32,821 nt of DNA from Gammaproteobacteria bacterium (GTDB lineage: Bacteria > Pseudomonadota > Gammaproteobacteria > Steroidobacterales > PWYM01): NCBI GenBank assembly GCA_007127715.1, contig SKYU01000156.1:1-32821 (forward strand), read 5' to 3'. The translations under genes were made by a program, and so were the position numbers. The notes below the pieces were generated by a model. The model saw only the letters and a list, made by a program, of their open reading frames with translations, made no database searches and was not told where the DNA came from. Positions 1 to 7,980 of this stretch are shown in pieces (position 1 is the stretch's first letter; each line of letters begins with the position of its first letter).

Positions 1-1
1 C

Positions 2-82
2 GAGATGATGCGCAGCATCGCCCGACGGATGACCGACGAGGAAATCGACGCCGTCTCCGCCTTCATGCAGGGCCTGCAGTAA
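2..82 (+). CDS. C-terminal end of a cytochrome c, probably c4/c553 type (partial)
   Basis: Only the last 26 codons are in the window. They read as a short helix ending in a Gly-Leu-Gln tail just before TAA, with the order Met-Arg-Ser-Ile-Ala ... Thr-Asp-Glu-Glu-Ile ... Ala-Phe-Met. This pattern is typical of the last helix of small class I cytochromes c such as c4. The heme-binding CxxCH is outside the window and cannot be checked. A cytochrome c4 gene directly before dsbA is a known arrangement in Pseudomonas and relatives, which supports the call. The protein would be a periplasmic electron carrier. Any c-type cytochrome with this C-terminus would also fit. Confidence 0.6.
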   Translation, partial: EMMRSIARRMTDEEIDAVSAFMQGLQ

Positions 83-198
83 GTCGGCCCCGGGCGCCGC
101 GGCGGGGCATCCCGAGCAGGCACTGAAGGGCGGTAGCGGGAACTCCGGGGACCGATCCCGGCACTAAGCTGAAGCACTTACGGACAGGCAGGAACGCC

Positions 199-1065
199 AT
201 GAGAACGATCATCATCGCCGCGGCACTGCTCGCACTCGTCGCCTGCAGCCAGGAGACCCCGCCCGCACAGGTCGACCAGCCTGCCCCCGATCGTGGCGAG
301 GAAGCGCTCTACGCCACCGCGCCGACCGACGCCATGACGACAGGCGATGTGCAGGTCGTCGAGCAGGCGCCCGAGGATGCAGCGCACAGCGAAGGCGGCA
401 CGCTGGTGACGGAAGAGGCGATCGATGAGCCGGCGCCCGCCACAGCCAGCGGACCCGGAGTGCTGCAGCTCGCGCAGGCGCGCAGCGCGTCCCCCAACGG
501 CCAGTTCAGAGAGGGGCGCCACTTCCAGCGGCTGTCGCCGTCGCAGCCGACCTCCAGCGGTCCCGACACCATCGAGGTGGCCGAGGTGTTCTGGTATGGC
601 TGTCCGCATTGCTACGAGTTCGAGCCCTTCGTGCGCAACTGGAAGGACAATGCACCGGACGGCGTGACCGTGGTCGGCATCCCGGCCACCTGGAACCCGC
701 TGCTGGTGCTGCATGCGCGCGCCTACTACACCGCCGAGTTCCTCGGCGTTCTGGACAGCGTGCACCGGGAAATTTTCCGTGAGTACCACGAGCGCCGTAA
801 CCCACTCGACAGTGAGGGGCGCATCCGGGATTTCTTCATCTCGCAGGGCGTGAGCGCCGAGGATTTCGATCGCGGCTGGAATTCGTTCAACGTCCAGAGC
901 CGGGTGCAGCGTGCCGAACAGCTGGCACGCCGCTATCGCGTGACCGGGGTCCCCATGATCGTGGTCAATGGGAAATACACGGTCGATGGGCGCTCCGCCG
1001 GCGGTCTGCGCCAGATGCTCGACGTCGCCGCCGAGCTGGTCGAGCGCGAGAAGGCAGCACGCTGA
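199..1065 (+). CDS. dsbA: Thiol:disulfide interchange protein DsbA, lipoprotein form
   Basis: 288 residues, a periplasmic oxidase that introduces disulfide bonds into exported proteins. The thioredoxin-fold active site Cys-Pro-His-Cys is at residues 135-138 (context FWYGCPHCYEF), and the cis-proline loop Gly-Val-Pro is at 250-252, both as in DsbA. The N-terminus is a lipoprotein signal peptide with lipobox LVAC, so Cys16 is likely lipidated. About 90 acidic, Ala/Pro-rich residues separate the anchor from the DsbA domain, which starts near residue 105. Classical DsbA is soluble and about 210 residues long, so the tether and linker are extra. The start is supported by an AGGAA ribosome site just upstream. 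The gene follows a cytochrome c gene and ends in a GC-rich hairpin. Confidence 0.92.
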   Translation: MRTIIIAAALLALVACSQETPPAQVDQPAPDRGEEALYATAPTDAMTTGDVQVVEQAPEDAAHSEGGTLVTEEAIDEPAPATASGPGVLQLAQARSASPNGQFREGRHFQRLSPSQPTSSGPDTIEVAEVFWYGCPHCYEFEPFVRNWKDNAPDGVTVVGIPATWNPLLVLHARAYYTAEFLGVLDSVHREIFREYHERRNPLDSEGRIRDFFISQGVSAEDFDRGWNSFNVQSRVQRAEQLARRYRVTGVPMIVVNGKYTVDGRSAGGLRQMLDVAAELVEREKAAR

Positions 1066-1071
1066 ACCCGT

Positions 1072-1095
1072 CGGCGGCGCCGCAGGGCGCCGCCG
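1072..1095 (+). terminator. GC-rich hairpin after dsbA
   Basis: A 10-bp perfect stem (CGGCGGCGCC / GGCGCCGCCG) with a GCAG loop lies 6 bases after the dsbA stop. There is no T-tract, so it may be a weak terminator or an mRNA-stabilising 3' end rather than a classical intrinsic terminator. Confidence 0.45.
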
Positions 1096-1289
1096 CGTGA
1101 CCGGTGTCACGGACGGCACCATTGGCGTGTTAGCCAGTTCTCATTCCGCACATTTTTACGTTGTCTGCTTATTGAAAAGCGGTTTTCCGGACCCCAAGAT
1201 GAGCCTGCAACGGGACGACATAAGTCCCGGGTGCGGGAGCCGCCGGAGCATCGCCTGCCCGGCGCCTGGGGGTCAGCCGGAGAACGCCA

Positions 1290-1520
1290 ATGAGCGACTT
1301 CAAACACTACGAAGAAGGCGATGACAACGACTTCCTCTACGACGAGGAATTCGATGCCGAGGATTTCCTCGACGCCATGGCCGACACGACACAGCAGCGG
1401 CGCCGACCCGTGCGGCCCAAGGGCGGACGCCCGGCCCTCGACCTGATCGAGCGTCGCAACGAAGAACGCTGGCTGCGCGCGCAGCTCAGTGACCTTGACG
1501 ACGACGAACTGTTTCACTGA
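1290..1520 (+). CDS. Small acidic hypothetical protein
   Basis: 76 residues. The first 45 residues are strongly acidic (runs such as EEGDDNDF and DEEFDAEDF); the middle is basic (QQRRRPVRPKGGRP), and the tail is a charged helix ending in DLDDDELFH. No signal peptide or membrane segment is present, so it is probably cytoplasmic. Bipolar charge of this kind is common in small uncharacterised gammaproteobacterial proteins, but I do not recognise a family with certainty. The gene stands alone: about 190 bases separate it from the dsbA hairpin, including an AT-rich stretch near 1131-1190 that probably holds its promoter, and a strong terminator follows. Confidence 0.75.
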   Translation: MSDFKHYEEGDDNDFLYDEEFDAEDFLDAMADTTQQRRRPVRPKGGRPALDLIERRNEERWLRAQLSDLDDDELFH

Positions 1521-1527
1521 CGCCCGG

Positions 1528-1557
1528 GGCGTGCCGCCGTGCAGCGTGCGGCACGCC
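1528..1557 (+). repeat. Inverted repeat (first of two hairpins)
   Basis: GGCGTGCCGC (1528-1537) pairs perfectly with GCGGCACGCC (1548-1557) across a 10-base loop. It lies between the small acidic gene and its intrinsic terminator and would form a hairpin in the transcript; possibly it protects the 3' end. Confidence 0.5.
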
Positions 1558-1580
1558 TCTGAAGCCTGCCTACCCCATGT

Positions 1581-1604
1581 ATCCGCCGGCTGGCGGATTT
1601 TTTC
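1581..1604 (+). terminator. Intrinsic (Rho-independent) terminator
   Basis: ATCCGCC (1581-1587), loop GGCT, GGCGGAT (1592-1598), followed directly by a run of six T (1598-1603). This is a textbook terminator for plus-strand transcription of the small acidic gene. It lies just past the end of the convergent minus-strand gene, but there is no T-tract in that direction. Confidence 0.85.
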
Positions 1605-1613
1605 TGGCTGTGC

Positions 1614-1913
1614 TCAGGCGTGCGCGACGTCGTGATCGGTGGGCGAGTGGTAGTAGTCGCTGCTCTGCGCAAACTCCTGCAGCAGCCGGCGAAGTTCGGC
1701 AACGCGCCTGTCCGCCGTGCTGATCGGCGCACACTCCTCGCACTCGCGATCCTCGCAGGGCTGGTTTGCATACAGCCACCAGTGCACGGCCCCTGCCAGC
1801 AGCCCGTCCGCAATGTCGCGCAGATCGGCCTCGGGCCGGAGATCCGCCAGGCGATTACCCAGTTCAACAAGTTCGCGGGCGGTCTCTTCGTGCGTGTCGA
1901 AATGGTGTTCCAT
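1614..1913 (-). CDS. Hypothetical protein with a Cys-rich acidic patch
   Basis: 99 residues from the chosen ATG; an in-frame ATG 12 bases upstream (1925) is also possible. I prefer the inner start because a GCAGG lies 5 bases before it. The protein looks helical (heptad-like pattern from ARELVELGNRL to LRDIADGLL), contains a WWLY patch, and then a cluster Cys-Glu-Asp-Arg-Glu-Cys-Glu-Glu-Cys that could bind a metal. No signal peptide is seen. It sits about 50 bases after the ABC permease gene on the same strand, so it may be the last gene of that transcript. I do not recognise a family. Confidence 0.6.
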   Translation of the reverse strand: MEHHFDTHEETARELVELGNRLADLRPEADLRDIADGLLAGAVHWWLYANQPCEDRECEECAPISTADRRVAELRRLLQEFAQSSDYYHSPTDHDVAHA

Positions 1914-1964
1914 TGAGCCTGCCATGCCGTCAATTCGGGATTCAGGCCCTCATGATACCGCCCC

Positions 1965-2753
1965 CTACCGCGCGCTGTCGTGCCAGCGCGCCAGCAGCCG
2001 GCGTTCGAGCCAGGTGAGCGCGGCAAACAGGCCGATGCCAATCAGGGCAAGCAGCAGCAGGGCGGCGAACATCCGCGGGGTCTGCAGGCGATTGCCGGCC
2101 TCGATGATGCGCCAGGCCAGCCCCGGCGAGGTGCCGGAGCCTGCGACGAACTCCGCCACCACCACACCCACCAGGGACAGCCCGGCCGAGACCTTCATGG
2201 CCGAGAGCAGGTAGGGCAACGCAGCGGGCAGCCGCAGGCGCCAGAGTTCCTGCCAGGGCCCGCCGCCATAGAGCCGGAACAGCGCCCGCAGACCTGGATC
2301 GACGGCGCGCAGGCCGAGCGTCATGTTCGACAGCACGGGAAAAAACGCCACGATCCAGGCCAGCAGCACCACTGCAGTGCTCGCGTTGTCCACACCCACC
2401 CAGATCAGTACCAGAGGTGCGATGGCGACTACTGGCGTGACCTGCAGCACCACCGCATAGGGATAGAGGGCCGCCTCCAGCAGCCGGCTGCCGGTGAACA
2501 GCACGGCGATCAGCACGCCACCGACGACGGCGGCCACGAACGCCGTCAGCGTCAGCCGCAGTGTGTGGCCGGCCGAGGACAGCAACAGCGGCCCGGCCTC
2601 GAACCCCGCTGCGAGGATCATGCTCGGGGCCGGCAGTACGAATACCGGGACCTCACTGATGCGCACGCCCGCCTCCCACGCGAGCAGCACCAGCGCGCCC
2701 AGCACGAGCGGTGCGAGCCAGCGCTGCAGGGAGAGCGCCGCAGCCCCGCTCAT
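1965..2753 (-). CDS. ABC transporter permease, NitT/TauT or ThiX type
   Basis: 262 residues, an inner-membrane channel subunit of the binding-protein-dependent transport (SsuC/TauC/ThiX) superfamily. It has an N-terminal membrane segment, then further hydrophobic helices. The EAA-like cytoplasmic loop that contacts the ATPase lies at about residues 165-190 (ALFRLYGGGPWQELWRLRLP). Length and layout are normal for single-domain permeases of this class. Its start overlaps the end of the ATPase gene by 4 bases, so the two are translationally coupled. Together with the ATPase and binding protein it forms one importer. The substrate cannot be read from the permease alone. Confidence 0.88.
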   Translation of the reverse strand: MSGAAALSLQRWLAPLVLGALVLLAWEAGVRISEVPVFVLPAPSMILAAGFEAGPLLLSSAGHTLRLTLTAFVAAVVGGVLIAVLFTGSRLLEAALYPYAVVLQVTPVVAIAPLVLIWVGVDNASTAVVLLAWIVAFFPVLSNMTLGLRAVDPGLRALFRLYGGGPWQELWRLRLPAALPYLLSAMKVSAGLSLVGVVVAEFVAGSGTSPGLAWRIIEAGNRLQTPRMFAALLLLALIGIGLFAALTWLERRLLARWHDSAR

Positions 2754-3514
2754 GGAGCCTGCTCCGGACCGGCGGCGTGGCGCAGCCGCGCGGCGAGTTC
2801 GCCCCGCAATGCGGCGAACGCGGAATCCTCCCGCCAGGCATCGCCCCGCGGGTACGGCGCCGGCACCTCGACTTCGGCGATGACCCGGCCGGGACGTGGC
2901 GCCATCACCAGCACACGGGTCGCCAGGAACACCGCCTCATAGAGGCTGTGGGTCACGAACAGACAGGTGATACCCAGGCGGCGCCAAAGCGCCAGCAGCT
3001 GCTCGTTCATGCGCTCACGGGTGAGTTCGTCCAGTGCGGCGAAGGGCTCGTCCATCAGCAGCAGGCGCGGCTGCGTCACCAGGGCGCGGGCGATGGCCAC
3101 GCGCATGCGCATGCCGCCTGAAAGCTCCGCCGGGAGACTCTCCTCGAAGCCGTCCAGGCCGACCTGCCGAACCGCCTCGGCCACGCGGCTGGCGATCTCG
3201 TCGGACGCCCGATGCATCAGCTGCAGCGGCAGCGCGATATTGGCGACCACACTCGCCCAGGGCATGAGCGTCGGGTCCTGAAACACCATCCCCAGTTCCC
3301 CAGGCGCGCGGACCGCCGAAATCACCCTCCCGGATGCGGGTGCCGTCAGACCAGCGAGCAGCGACAGCACCGTACTCTTGCCGCACCCGGAGGGGCCGAC
3401 CAGGGCAACGAACTCGCCCGGCTGCAGACCCAGCGACACCCGGTCCAGGGCGCGCACGCCCCCGGCATAGCGATGGGTCACGTCCTCCAGCGCGAGTACC
3501 GTGGCCGTCGGCAC
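2750..3514 (-). CDS. ABC transporter ATP-binding protein, NitT/TauT type
   Basis: 254 residues. It powers the importer from the cytoplasmic face. Walker A is GPSGCGKST (residues 39-47), the Q-loop is in FQDPTLMPW, the signature is LSGGMRMR, and Walker B is LLLMDEPFAALD followed by the switch His in THSLYEA. The Q-loop context and the short length match the SsuB/TauB/ThiZ group. The gene starts 6 bases after the binding-protein gene and overlaps the permease gene by 4 bases, making a three-gene operon. All catalytic motifs are intact. Confidence 0.93.
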   Translation of the reverse strand: MPTATVLALEDVTHRYAGGVRALDRVSLGLQPGEFVALVGPSGCGKSTVLSLLAGLTAPASGRVISAVRAPGELGMVFQDPTLMPWASVVANIALPLQLMHRASDEIASRVAEAVRQVGLDGFEESLPAELSGGMRMRVAIARALVTQPRLLLMDEPFAALDELTRERMNEQLLALWRRLGITCLFVTHSLYEAVFLATRVLVMAPRPGRVIAEVEVPAPYPRGDAWREDSAFAALRGELAARLRHAAGPEQAP

Positions 3515-3520
3515 CGCGGG

Positions 3521-4543
3521 TCAGTCCTCGAGGTCCGGACCGTCGACGAAGGCGAGCGTATAGGCGCCCCGAGGATCGAGCTGCGGACTGTAGATGCCTT
3601 CGGCCGCCATGGTGGCGTGGAATTCCCGCCAGCGCGCGTGACTCATCGTACCGATCCCCCAGCGCGCCGCATCCCCGGAATCCACCAGGCCAAACGCGCG
3701 CATCTGTGCAATGGCATGGGCCAGCAGCTCAGGGGTCATCTCGGGATTGTCACGCAGGATCAGCGTGTTCCCGGGCGTGGGGTCGCCGTGCAGGTAATCG
3801 GCCCAGCCGCGCGCAGTGGCGGCCACGAAGGCCTGCACCACGTCCGGACGCTGATCGATCAGACGCTGATGGGCAAGCACCATCGCTGCATAGCCGGGAT
3901 ACCCCTCGTCCGCCAGCAGGAACACCTGCGGAGGCTCGCCCAGGGCCTGGCCGATGGCAAAGGGCTCGGAGGTCACGTAGCCCTGCTGGATCGCGCCCGG
4001 GTCGACCAGGAACGGCGCGAGATTGAACGTGTAACGGCGGATCTGGCTGTCGTCGAAACCGAACCGCGCCTGCAGCCAGACCCAGAAGGCGCCTATCGCC
4101 GCATCGGACAGCATGATGGGCAACCCCTGCATGTCCGCCAGGCTGCGGATATCCTCCCTCGGATGGGTGATGATGACCTGCGGGTCCTTCTGGAAGATCG
4201 CCATCACGGCGCGCACCGGGGCCCCTTCGGCTGCGAGGTTCATGCTGATGAACGCATTGGAGCCCAGACCGAAATCGACGGCGCCGGTGGCGATCAGCTG
4301 GGCGACGTTGACGGCGGGTCCGCCCTGGCGGAGCTGCACGTCGAGCCCTGCCTCACGGTAAAACCCGCGGGCGAGCGCCTGATAGAAGCCGCCATGCTCC
4401 GCCTGGGCACGCCAGTCGGTCGCGAAACTGACGCGAGTCAGTGTCGTGTCTTCTCCGCTCGGCGGGTCGCCCGCGCAGCCAGTCAGCCAGACAAGCACGA
4501 GCAGCGCCAAGACTCTAGAATCGATGTGCAACGCCCTGATCAC
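3521..4543 (-). CDS. ABC transporter substrate-binding lipoprotein (NMT1/THI5-like)
   Basis: 340 residues. A lipoprotein signal ends in LTGC, so the mature protein is anchored by its Cys. The body follows the NMT1/THI5-like (PF09084) pattern: an early DWRAQAEHGGFYQAL segment, then FYREAGLDVQL and a QGGPAVN stretch. The family includes binding proteins for thiamine pyrimidine precursors, riboflavin, taurine, nitrate and alkanesulfonates. The EHGG element is similar to that seen in pyrimidine-binding members, so a thiamine-precursor or related aromatic ligand is possible, but this is inference. I searched the 113-base gap upstream for TPP riboswitch elements and found none. It is the first gene of the operon and is divergent from nikR. 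Confidence 0.85.
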   Translation of the reverse strand: MIRALHIDSRVLALLVLVWLTGCAGDPPSGEDTTLTRVSFATDWRAQAEHGGFYQALARGFYREAGLDVQLRQGGPAVNVAQLIATGAVDFGLGSNAFISMNLAAEGAPVRAVMAIFQKDPQVIITHPREDIRSLADMQGLPIMLSDAAIGAFWVWLQARFGFDDSQIRRYTFNLAPFLVDPGAIQQGYVTSEPFAIGQALGEPPQVFLLADEGYPGYAAMVLAHQRLIDQRPDVVQAFVAATARGWADYLHGDPTPGNTLILRDNPEMTPELLAHAIAQMRAFGLVDSGDAARWGIGTMSHARWREFHATMAAEGIYSPQLDPRGAYTLAFVDGPDLED

Positions 4544-4656
4544 CCGTCTACCACTCCGGCCGCTCGACAGCGTGCAACTCTAACGCCGTCCCCGGCGGCC
4601 GTCACGCGGGGTGTCGGGCACAGGCCGAAGAACCGACCATCCCCGAGGAGCTGCCG

Positions 4657-5076
4657 ATGACCGACCGGTTCACCGTCTCGCTGGAGCCCGCACTCGCCGC
4701 CGAGTTCTCGGCCTTCCTCGCCCGCAAGGGCTATGACAACCGCTCTGAAGCCGTGCGGGACCTGATCCGCGAGGCGCTGACGCGAGATCGGCTGGAGCAT
4801 GCGCCGGAGGGCGGCTGCGTGGGCGTGCTGAGCTATCTTTACGATCACCACGAACGCGAACTCTCCAAGCGCCTGACCGAGGTCCAGCATGACCATCACG
4901 ACCTCAGCGTGACCACCCTTCACATGCACCTCGACCGCGACACCTGTGTAGAGACCGCGCTGCTCCGGGGCCGGGCGCAGGACGTGCTGGCGTTCGGTGA
5001 GACGGTGATGTCCCGACCGGGTATCCAGCACGGTCGGCTCCACCGCATCCCCCTGCCCGACCGCCAGGGCGGATGA
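4657..5076 (+). CDS. nikR: Nickel-responsive transcriptional regulator NikR
   Basis: 139 residues, close to E. coli NikR. An N-terminal ribbon-helix-helix DNA-binding domain (RFTVSLE then NRSEAVRDLIREAL, residues 4-41) is followed by the ACT-like nickel domain. The high-affinity nickel ligands align with those of E. coli (H76, H87, H89, C95): here H78 in QHDHHDL, H89 and H91 in TLHMH, and C97. A GAGGAG ribosome site precedes the ATG. NikR represses nickel uptake genes when nickel is plentiful. It is placed immediately before the nickel uptake operon and a palindrome that is a likely operator, so it probably controls that operon. Confidence 0.95.
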   Translation: MTDRFTVSLEPALAAEFSAFLARKGYDNRSEAVRDLIREALTRDRLEHAPEGGCVGVLSYLYDHHERELSKRLTEVQHDHHDLSVTTLHMHLDRDTCVETALLRGRAQDVLAFGETVMSRPGIQHGRLHRIPLPDRQGG

Positions 5077-5120
5077 TGCCGCCTCGACCATGACCTCTCG
5101 GGCCCGCCGGTTGGCGGCGC

Positions 5121-5147
5121 GTATGAATTATGAAAAAATCTTCATAA
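5121..5147. promoter_or_regulatory. Putative NikR operator in front of the receptor gene
   Basis: An AT-rich palindrome in an otherwise GC-rich gap: TTATGAA (5128-5134), 6-base spacer, TTCATAA (5141-5147), a perfect 7-bp inverted repeat. An outer pair GTATGA (5121-5126) and TCATAA (5142-5147), 15 bases apart, resembles the E. coli NikR site GTATGA-N16-TCATAC with one spacing and one base change. The site lies 30 bases before the receptor start, where it could cover the promoter. Assignment to NikR rests on this similarity and on location. Confidence 0.65.
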
Positions 5148-5177
5148 CGCTGGCCGCTGATCCCCGCTGGAGCCCCT

Positions 5178-7151
5178 ATGCGTCCTACCCGGCCCGTCAG
5201 CACCTTCGGGGTGCTGATCCTGGCATGGTCCGGCCTGCCGTCAATGGCACAGGCAGACGCCACCGGCCCGCTCGAGACACTGGTCGTCACCATCAGCCGC
5301 GAAGCACTGCCCGAGGACCGCACCGTCGCACCGGTGGTGGCGCTGGATCGGGAAGTGCTGGACCTGCGGCAGGCCAGCCAGCTCGATGACCTGCTGCGAG
5401 GGCTGGCCGGGGTCACGGCCGAGGGCGGGCCTCGGCAGGCGGCGCTGCAGCCGAACATCCGCGGACTTGGCGAAGGGCGCGTGGTCATGCGTCTCGACGG
5501 GGCCCGGCAGAACATGAACATCCGTCACCGTGGCCAGAGCTTCATCGACCCTGCACTGCTGCGCCGGGTGGAGATCTGGCGGGGGCCGGCCTCCACACTC
5601 CATGGCAGCGGCGCGATCGGCGGTGTGGTCAGCCTGCATACTCTGGATCCGGAAGACCTGGTAGCGCCGGGGCGCGAGCTCGGGGGACGCGCCACGCTCG
5701 GCTACCACGACAACGGCGACCAGCGCTTCGGAGCGGCGACCGTGGCCGCGCGCCGGGGCGACCTGGGGCTGCTCGCCAGCGTGAGCCGCCGACGCGCCGG
5801 CGACTTCCGGGCCGGAGACGGTGACACGATCGACTTCACCGGGAGCGACGTCCTCGGCACCCTGGGAAAGGTGACGTGGCAGGAACGCGACACCCAGCGC
5901 GTCACCCTGACCTGGCTGGGTTTTGACGACCAGGCGGAAAGCCTGCTCACAGCCGACCGGCCGACGGGCGTGAACATCGACCGACGCGTGCGCCAGCAGA
6001 CCGGCAGCCTGCGCTACGAGTTCCGCCCCGCGGCCAGCGCGCTCCGTGATCTCGACCTCACCGTCTACCGCACCGACCTCACGCTCGACGAGCGCCTTCG
6101 GACCACCGGCGACCGACAGGAAAACCAGCTGGAGACCACGGGGCTCGACCTGGCAAATGGCAGTGACTGGCAGATCGGGCGCATCCATCACCGCATCACC
6201 TGGGGGACGGAGTTCTACCGAGACCGCCAGCGCGGCACCGAGAATGGCCTCCCGCGAGAAGGCTTTGCCAGCGCCAGCCAGCACACCCTGGGCATGTTTC
6301 TGCAGGACCGGGTGAGTTTCGACGGCAGCTTCGAACTGGTCGCCGGCCTGCGCTACGATCGCATCCGCCAGCAGGCCGACCGCGCTGGTGCCGAAGACAA
6401 CCGGCTGGGCAGGCTGTCCACCCAGCTGGCACTCGAGTGGCCCCTGAGCGATGCATTGCGGGCCTATGCCGGCCGCGCCGAGGCCTTCCGGGCGCCCGCC
6501 CTGCGCGAGCTCTACATCGGCGGTCAGCATTTCCCCGGCAACCAGTATCTGCCCAACCCTGACCTGCGGGCCGAGCGGGCCCGCAACCTTGAACTCGGTC
6601 TGGTGTACGCCCGCCGGGACCTGTGGCATCCCGGCGATGCCCTGCAGCTTCGCGCCAGTGGCTTCCGTAACACGGTCGAGGATTTCATCGAGCAGGTGGT
6701 GCAGGCCACGACCACCCGATTCGAGAATGTCGAGGATGCCCGGGTGCGCGGCCTCGAACTGGAGCTGCGCTATCGTACGCCCCGCAGCCAGTGGCTCGCC
6801 GCCGCCGCGGTCCAGCGGGGTGACGACCGCGGCAGCGGGCTGCCGCTGGAGAGTATTCCCGCCGACAGCCTGAGCCTCGAGGGCGCCCTGCGCCAGGCCG
6901 ACGACGCGTGGCTTGTCGGCGCCCGTGCCACGCTCGTGCGGGCGCAGCGCCGGGTACCGGAAGGCCCCTTCACCATCGATGCCACACCTGGCTACGCCCT
7001 GTTCGACCTGTTCCTGCGCTGGACCCTGGCTTCCGGGACGACGCTGCATGCGGGCGTCGACAATGTCCTGGATGCGGACTACCGTGCCCACCTGACGCAA
7101 CTGAGCGGTCGTGGGCGAGGCCTGCGTCTGCAGCTGCAGCACCCGTTCTGA
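5178..7151 (+). CDS. TonB-dependent outer-membrane receptor, probably for nickel chelates
   Basis: 657 residues. The signal peptide ends in SMAQA, followed by a TonB box ETLVVTIS, a plug domain to about residue 160 (NIRGLGEGRVVMRLDGARQ; GPASTLHGSGAIGGVV), and a 22-strand-type barrel ending in Phe (LQHPF). The plug wording resembles the heme/hemoglobin receptor subgroup. That group also includes FrpB4, which takes up nickel in Helicobacter. The position directly behind nikR and its likely operator, and before NikK, NikL and NikMQO-like genes, points to nickel or a nickel chelate. The substrate is inferred from context; heme or another metallophore is the alternative. Confidence 0.88.
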   Translation: MRPTRPVSTFGVLILAWSGLPSMAQADATGPLETLVVTISREALPEDRTVAPVVALDREVLDLRQASQLDDLLRGLAGVTAEGGPRQAALQPNIRGLGEGRVVMRLDGARQNMNIRHRGQSFIDPALLRRVEIWRGPASTLHGSGAIGGVVSLHTLDPEDLVAPGRELGGRATLGYHDNGDQRFGAATVAARRGDLGLLASVSRRRAGDFRAGDGDTIDFTGSDVLGTLGKVTWQERDTQRVTLTWLGFDDQAESLLTADRPTGVNIDRRVRQQTGSLRYEFRPAASALRDLDLTVYRTDLTLDERLRTTGDRQENQLETTGLDLANGSDWQIGRIHHRITWGTEFYRDRQRGTENGLPREGFASASQHTLGMFLQDRVSFDGSFELVAGLRYDRIRQQADRAGAEDNRLGRLSTQLALEWPLSDALRAYAGRAEAFRAPALRELYIGGQHFPGNQYLPNPDLRAERARNLELGLVYARRDLWHPGDALQLRASGFRNTVEDFIEQVVQATTTRFENVEDARVRGLELELRYRTPRSQWLAAAAVQRGDDRGSGLPLESIPADSLSLEGALRQADDAWLVGARATLVRAQRRVPEGPFTIDATPGYALFDLFLRWTLASGTTLHAGVDNVLDADYRAHLTQLSGRGRGLRLQLQHPF

Positions 7152-7165
7152 ACCCGGAGTCCGCC

Positions 7166-7975
7166 ATGTCATCCCACCGCTCGACCCCATGCACCCTCGC
7201 CACGACAGGCGCGTGTCGCCGTCGTACCGGTGCGCCTGTGGCCGCCCTGCTGCTGCTGGCCGTGCTGCCCGCCGCCGAGGCGCATTTCGCCTGGCTGGAG
7301 ATCGTGAGTCTCGAGTCCGACCAGGTAGAGGTGGCCGTGGTCTTCGGCCATCATCCGCCGGCCGAGCGGCGACTGCCCGTCGAGCGCATCATCGAGGTCG
7401 AAGTCATATCGCCGGACGGCACCCGCCGACCTGCCCGACCGGCCGATGATGGCTGGCGGGGCCAGGTGGCCGGACCCGGCAGTCACCTGGTCGCGGCGCG
7501 ACAGCGACCGAGCTTCTGGAGCCGCACCGTGGAGGGCGGACGCAACGCCTCGCGCCGGGAATACCCCGATGCCTTCAGTTGCCGGGTGTCGGACAATGCC
7601 ATGAAGACGGTCATCGCAGGCCAGGCGGATGACGGGCATTCGCCGGCAGTCACACAGGCGGTCGGTCACCGACTGGAGATCATCCCCGAAGCCGACCCCA
7701 CGCGGCTGTCGGCAGGTGATCGGCTGCCGCTCCGTGTCCTGTTCGACGGTGAACCCTGGCAGGGCATGCTTCGGGCCACCTGGGCGGGCTATCCCGCCGA
7801 GCATGACGACGACTACCCGGTCCATCTCGAGACCGGCGTGGACGGACGTGCCGTGCTGGCACTGCCGCGCGGTGGCAGCTGGCTCGTCCATGCCAACGCC
7901 GAGACCGATCACCCGGGCCCGGCAGTCTGCGACCGCCAGGCGTGGAACGCAGCGCTGGCTTTCACGCTGCGTTGA
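7166..7975 (+). CDS. nikK: Periplasmic DUF4198/NikK-like nickel transport accessory protein
   Basis: 269 residues from an ATG with a GGAG site 7 bases upstream. A longer in-frame reading upstream overlaps the receptor gene and lacks a signal, so it was not used. The signal peptide ends AAEA, leaving His40 as the predicted first mature residue (HFAWLEI). The body is all-beta in character, with GHHPPAERRLPVE and a Cys at the FSCRVSDN segment, and it matches the DUF4198 pattern of proteins encoded with Nik/Cbi ECF transporters. These are thought to bind metal in the periplasm. It lies 14 bases after the receptor and 5 bases before the NikL-like gene, in one operon. The family call is from motif memory, not a search. 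Confidence 0.72.
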   Translation: MSSHRSTPCTLATTGACRRRTGAPVAALLLLAVLPAAEAHFAWLEIVSLESDQVEVAVVFGHHPPAERRLPVERIIEVEVISPDGTRRPARPADDGWRGQVAGPGSHLVAARQRPSFWSRTVEGGRNASRREYPDAFSCRVSDNAMKTVIAGQADDGHSPAVTQAVGHRLEIIPEADPTRLSAGDRLPLRVLFDGEPWQGMLRATWAGYPAEHDDDYPVHLETGVDGRAVLALPRGGSWLVHANAETDHPGPAVCDRQAWNAALAFTLR

Positions 7976-7980
7976 GCCCG

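Noticed and set aside
87-108. Hairpin GCCCCG...CGGGGC after the cytochrome gene
   Set aside because: Only 6 bp with no T-tract; not enough to call a terminator.
1980-2942. Long plus-strand frames opposite the ABC permease and ATPase
   Set aside because: The minus strand holds intact ABC motifs; the antisense translation is Gln/His-rich and without a recognisable domain.
4544-4656. A TPP riboswitch before the THI5-like binding protein
   Set aside because: Neither the CTGAGA nor the ACCTGATCTGGATAAT core elements occur on the minus strand of the gap.
5077-5177. A cobalamin riboswitch in front of the nickel receptor
   Set aside because: The gap is about 100 bases and has no B12 box; only the NikR-like palindrome is seen.
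5241-7190. A 649-codon minus-strand open frame opposite the nickel receptor
   Set aside because: The plus-strand gene is a full receptor with signal peptide, TonB box and terminal Phe; the antisense frame shows no such features.
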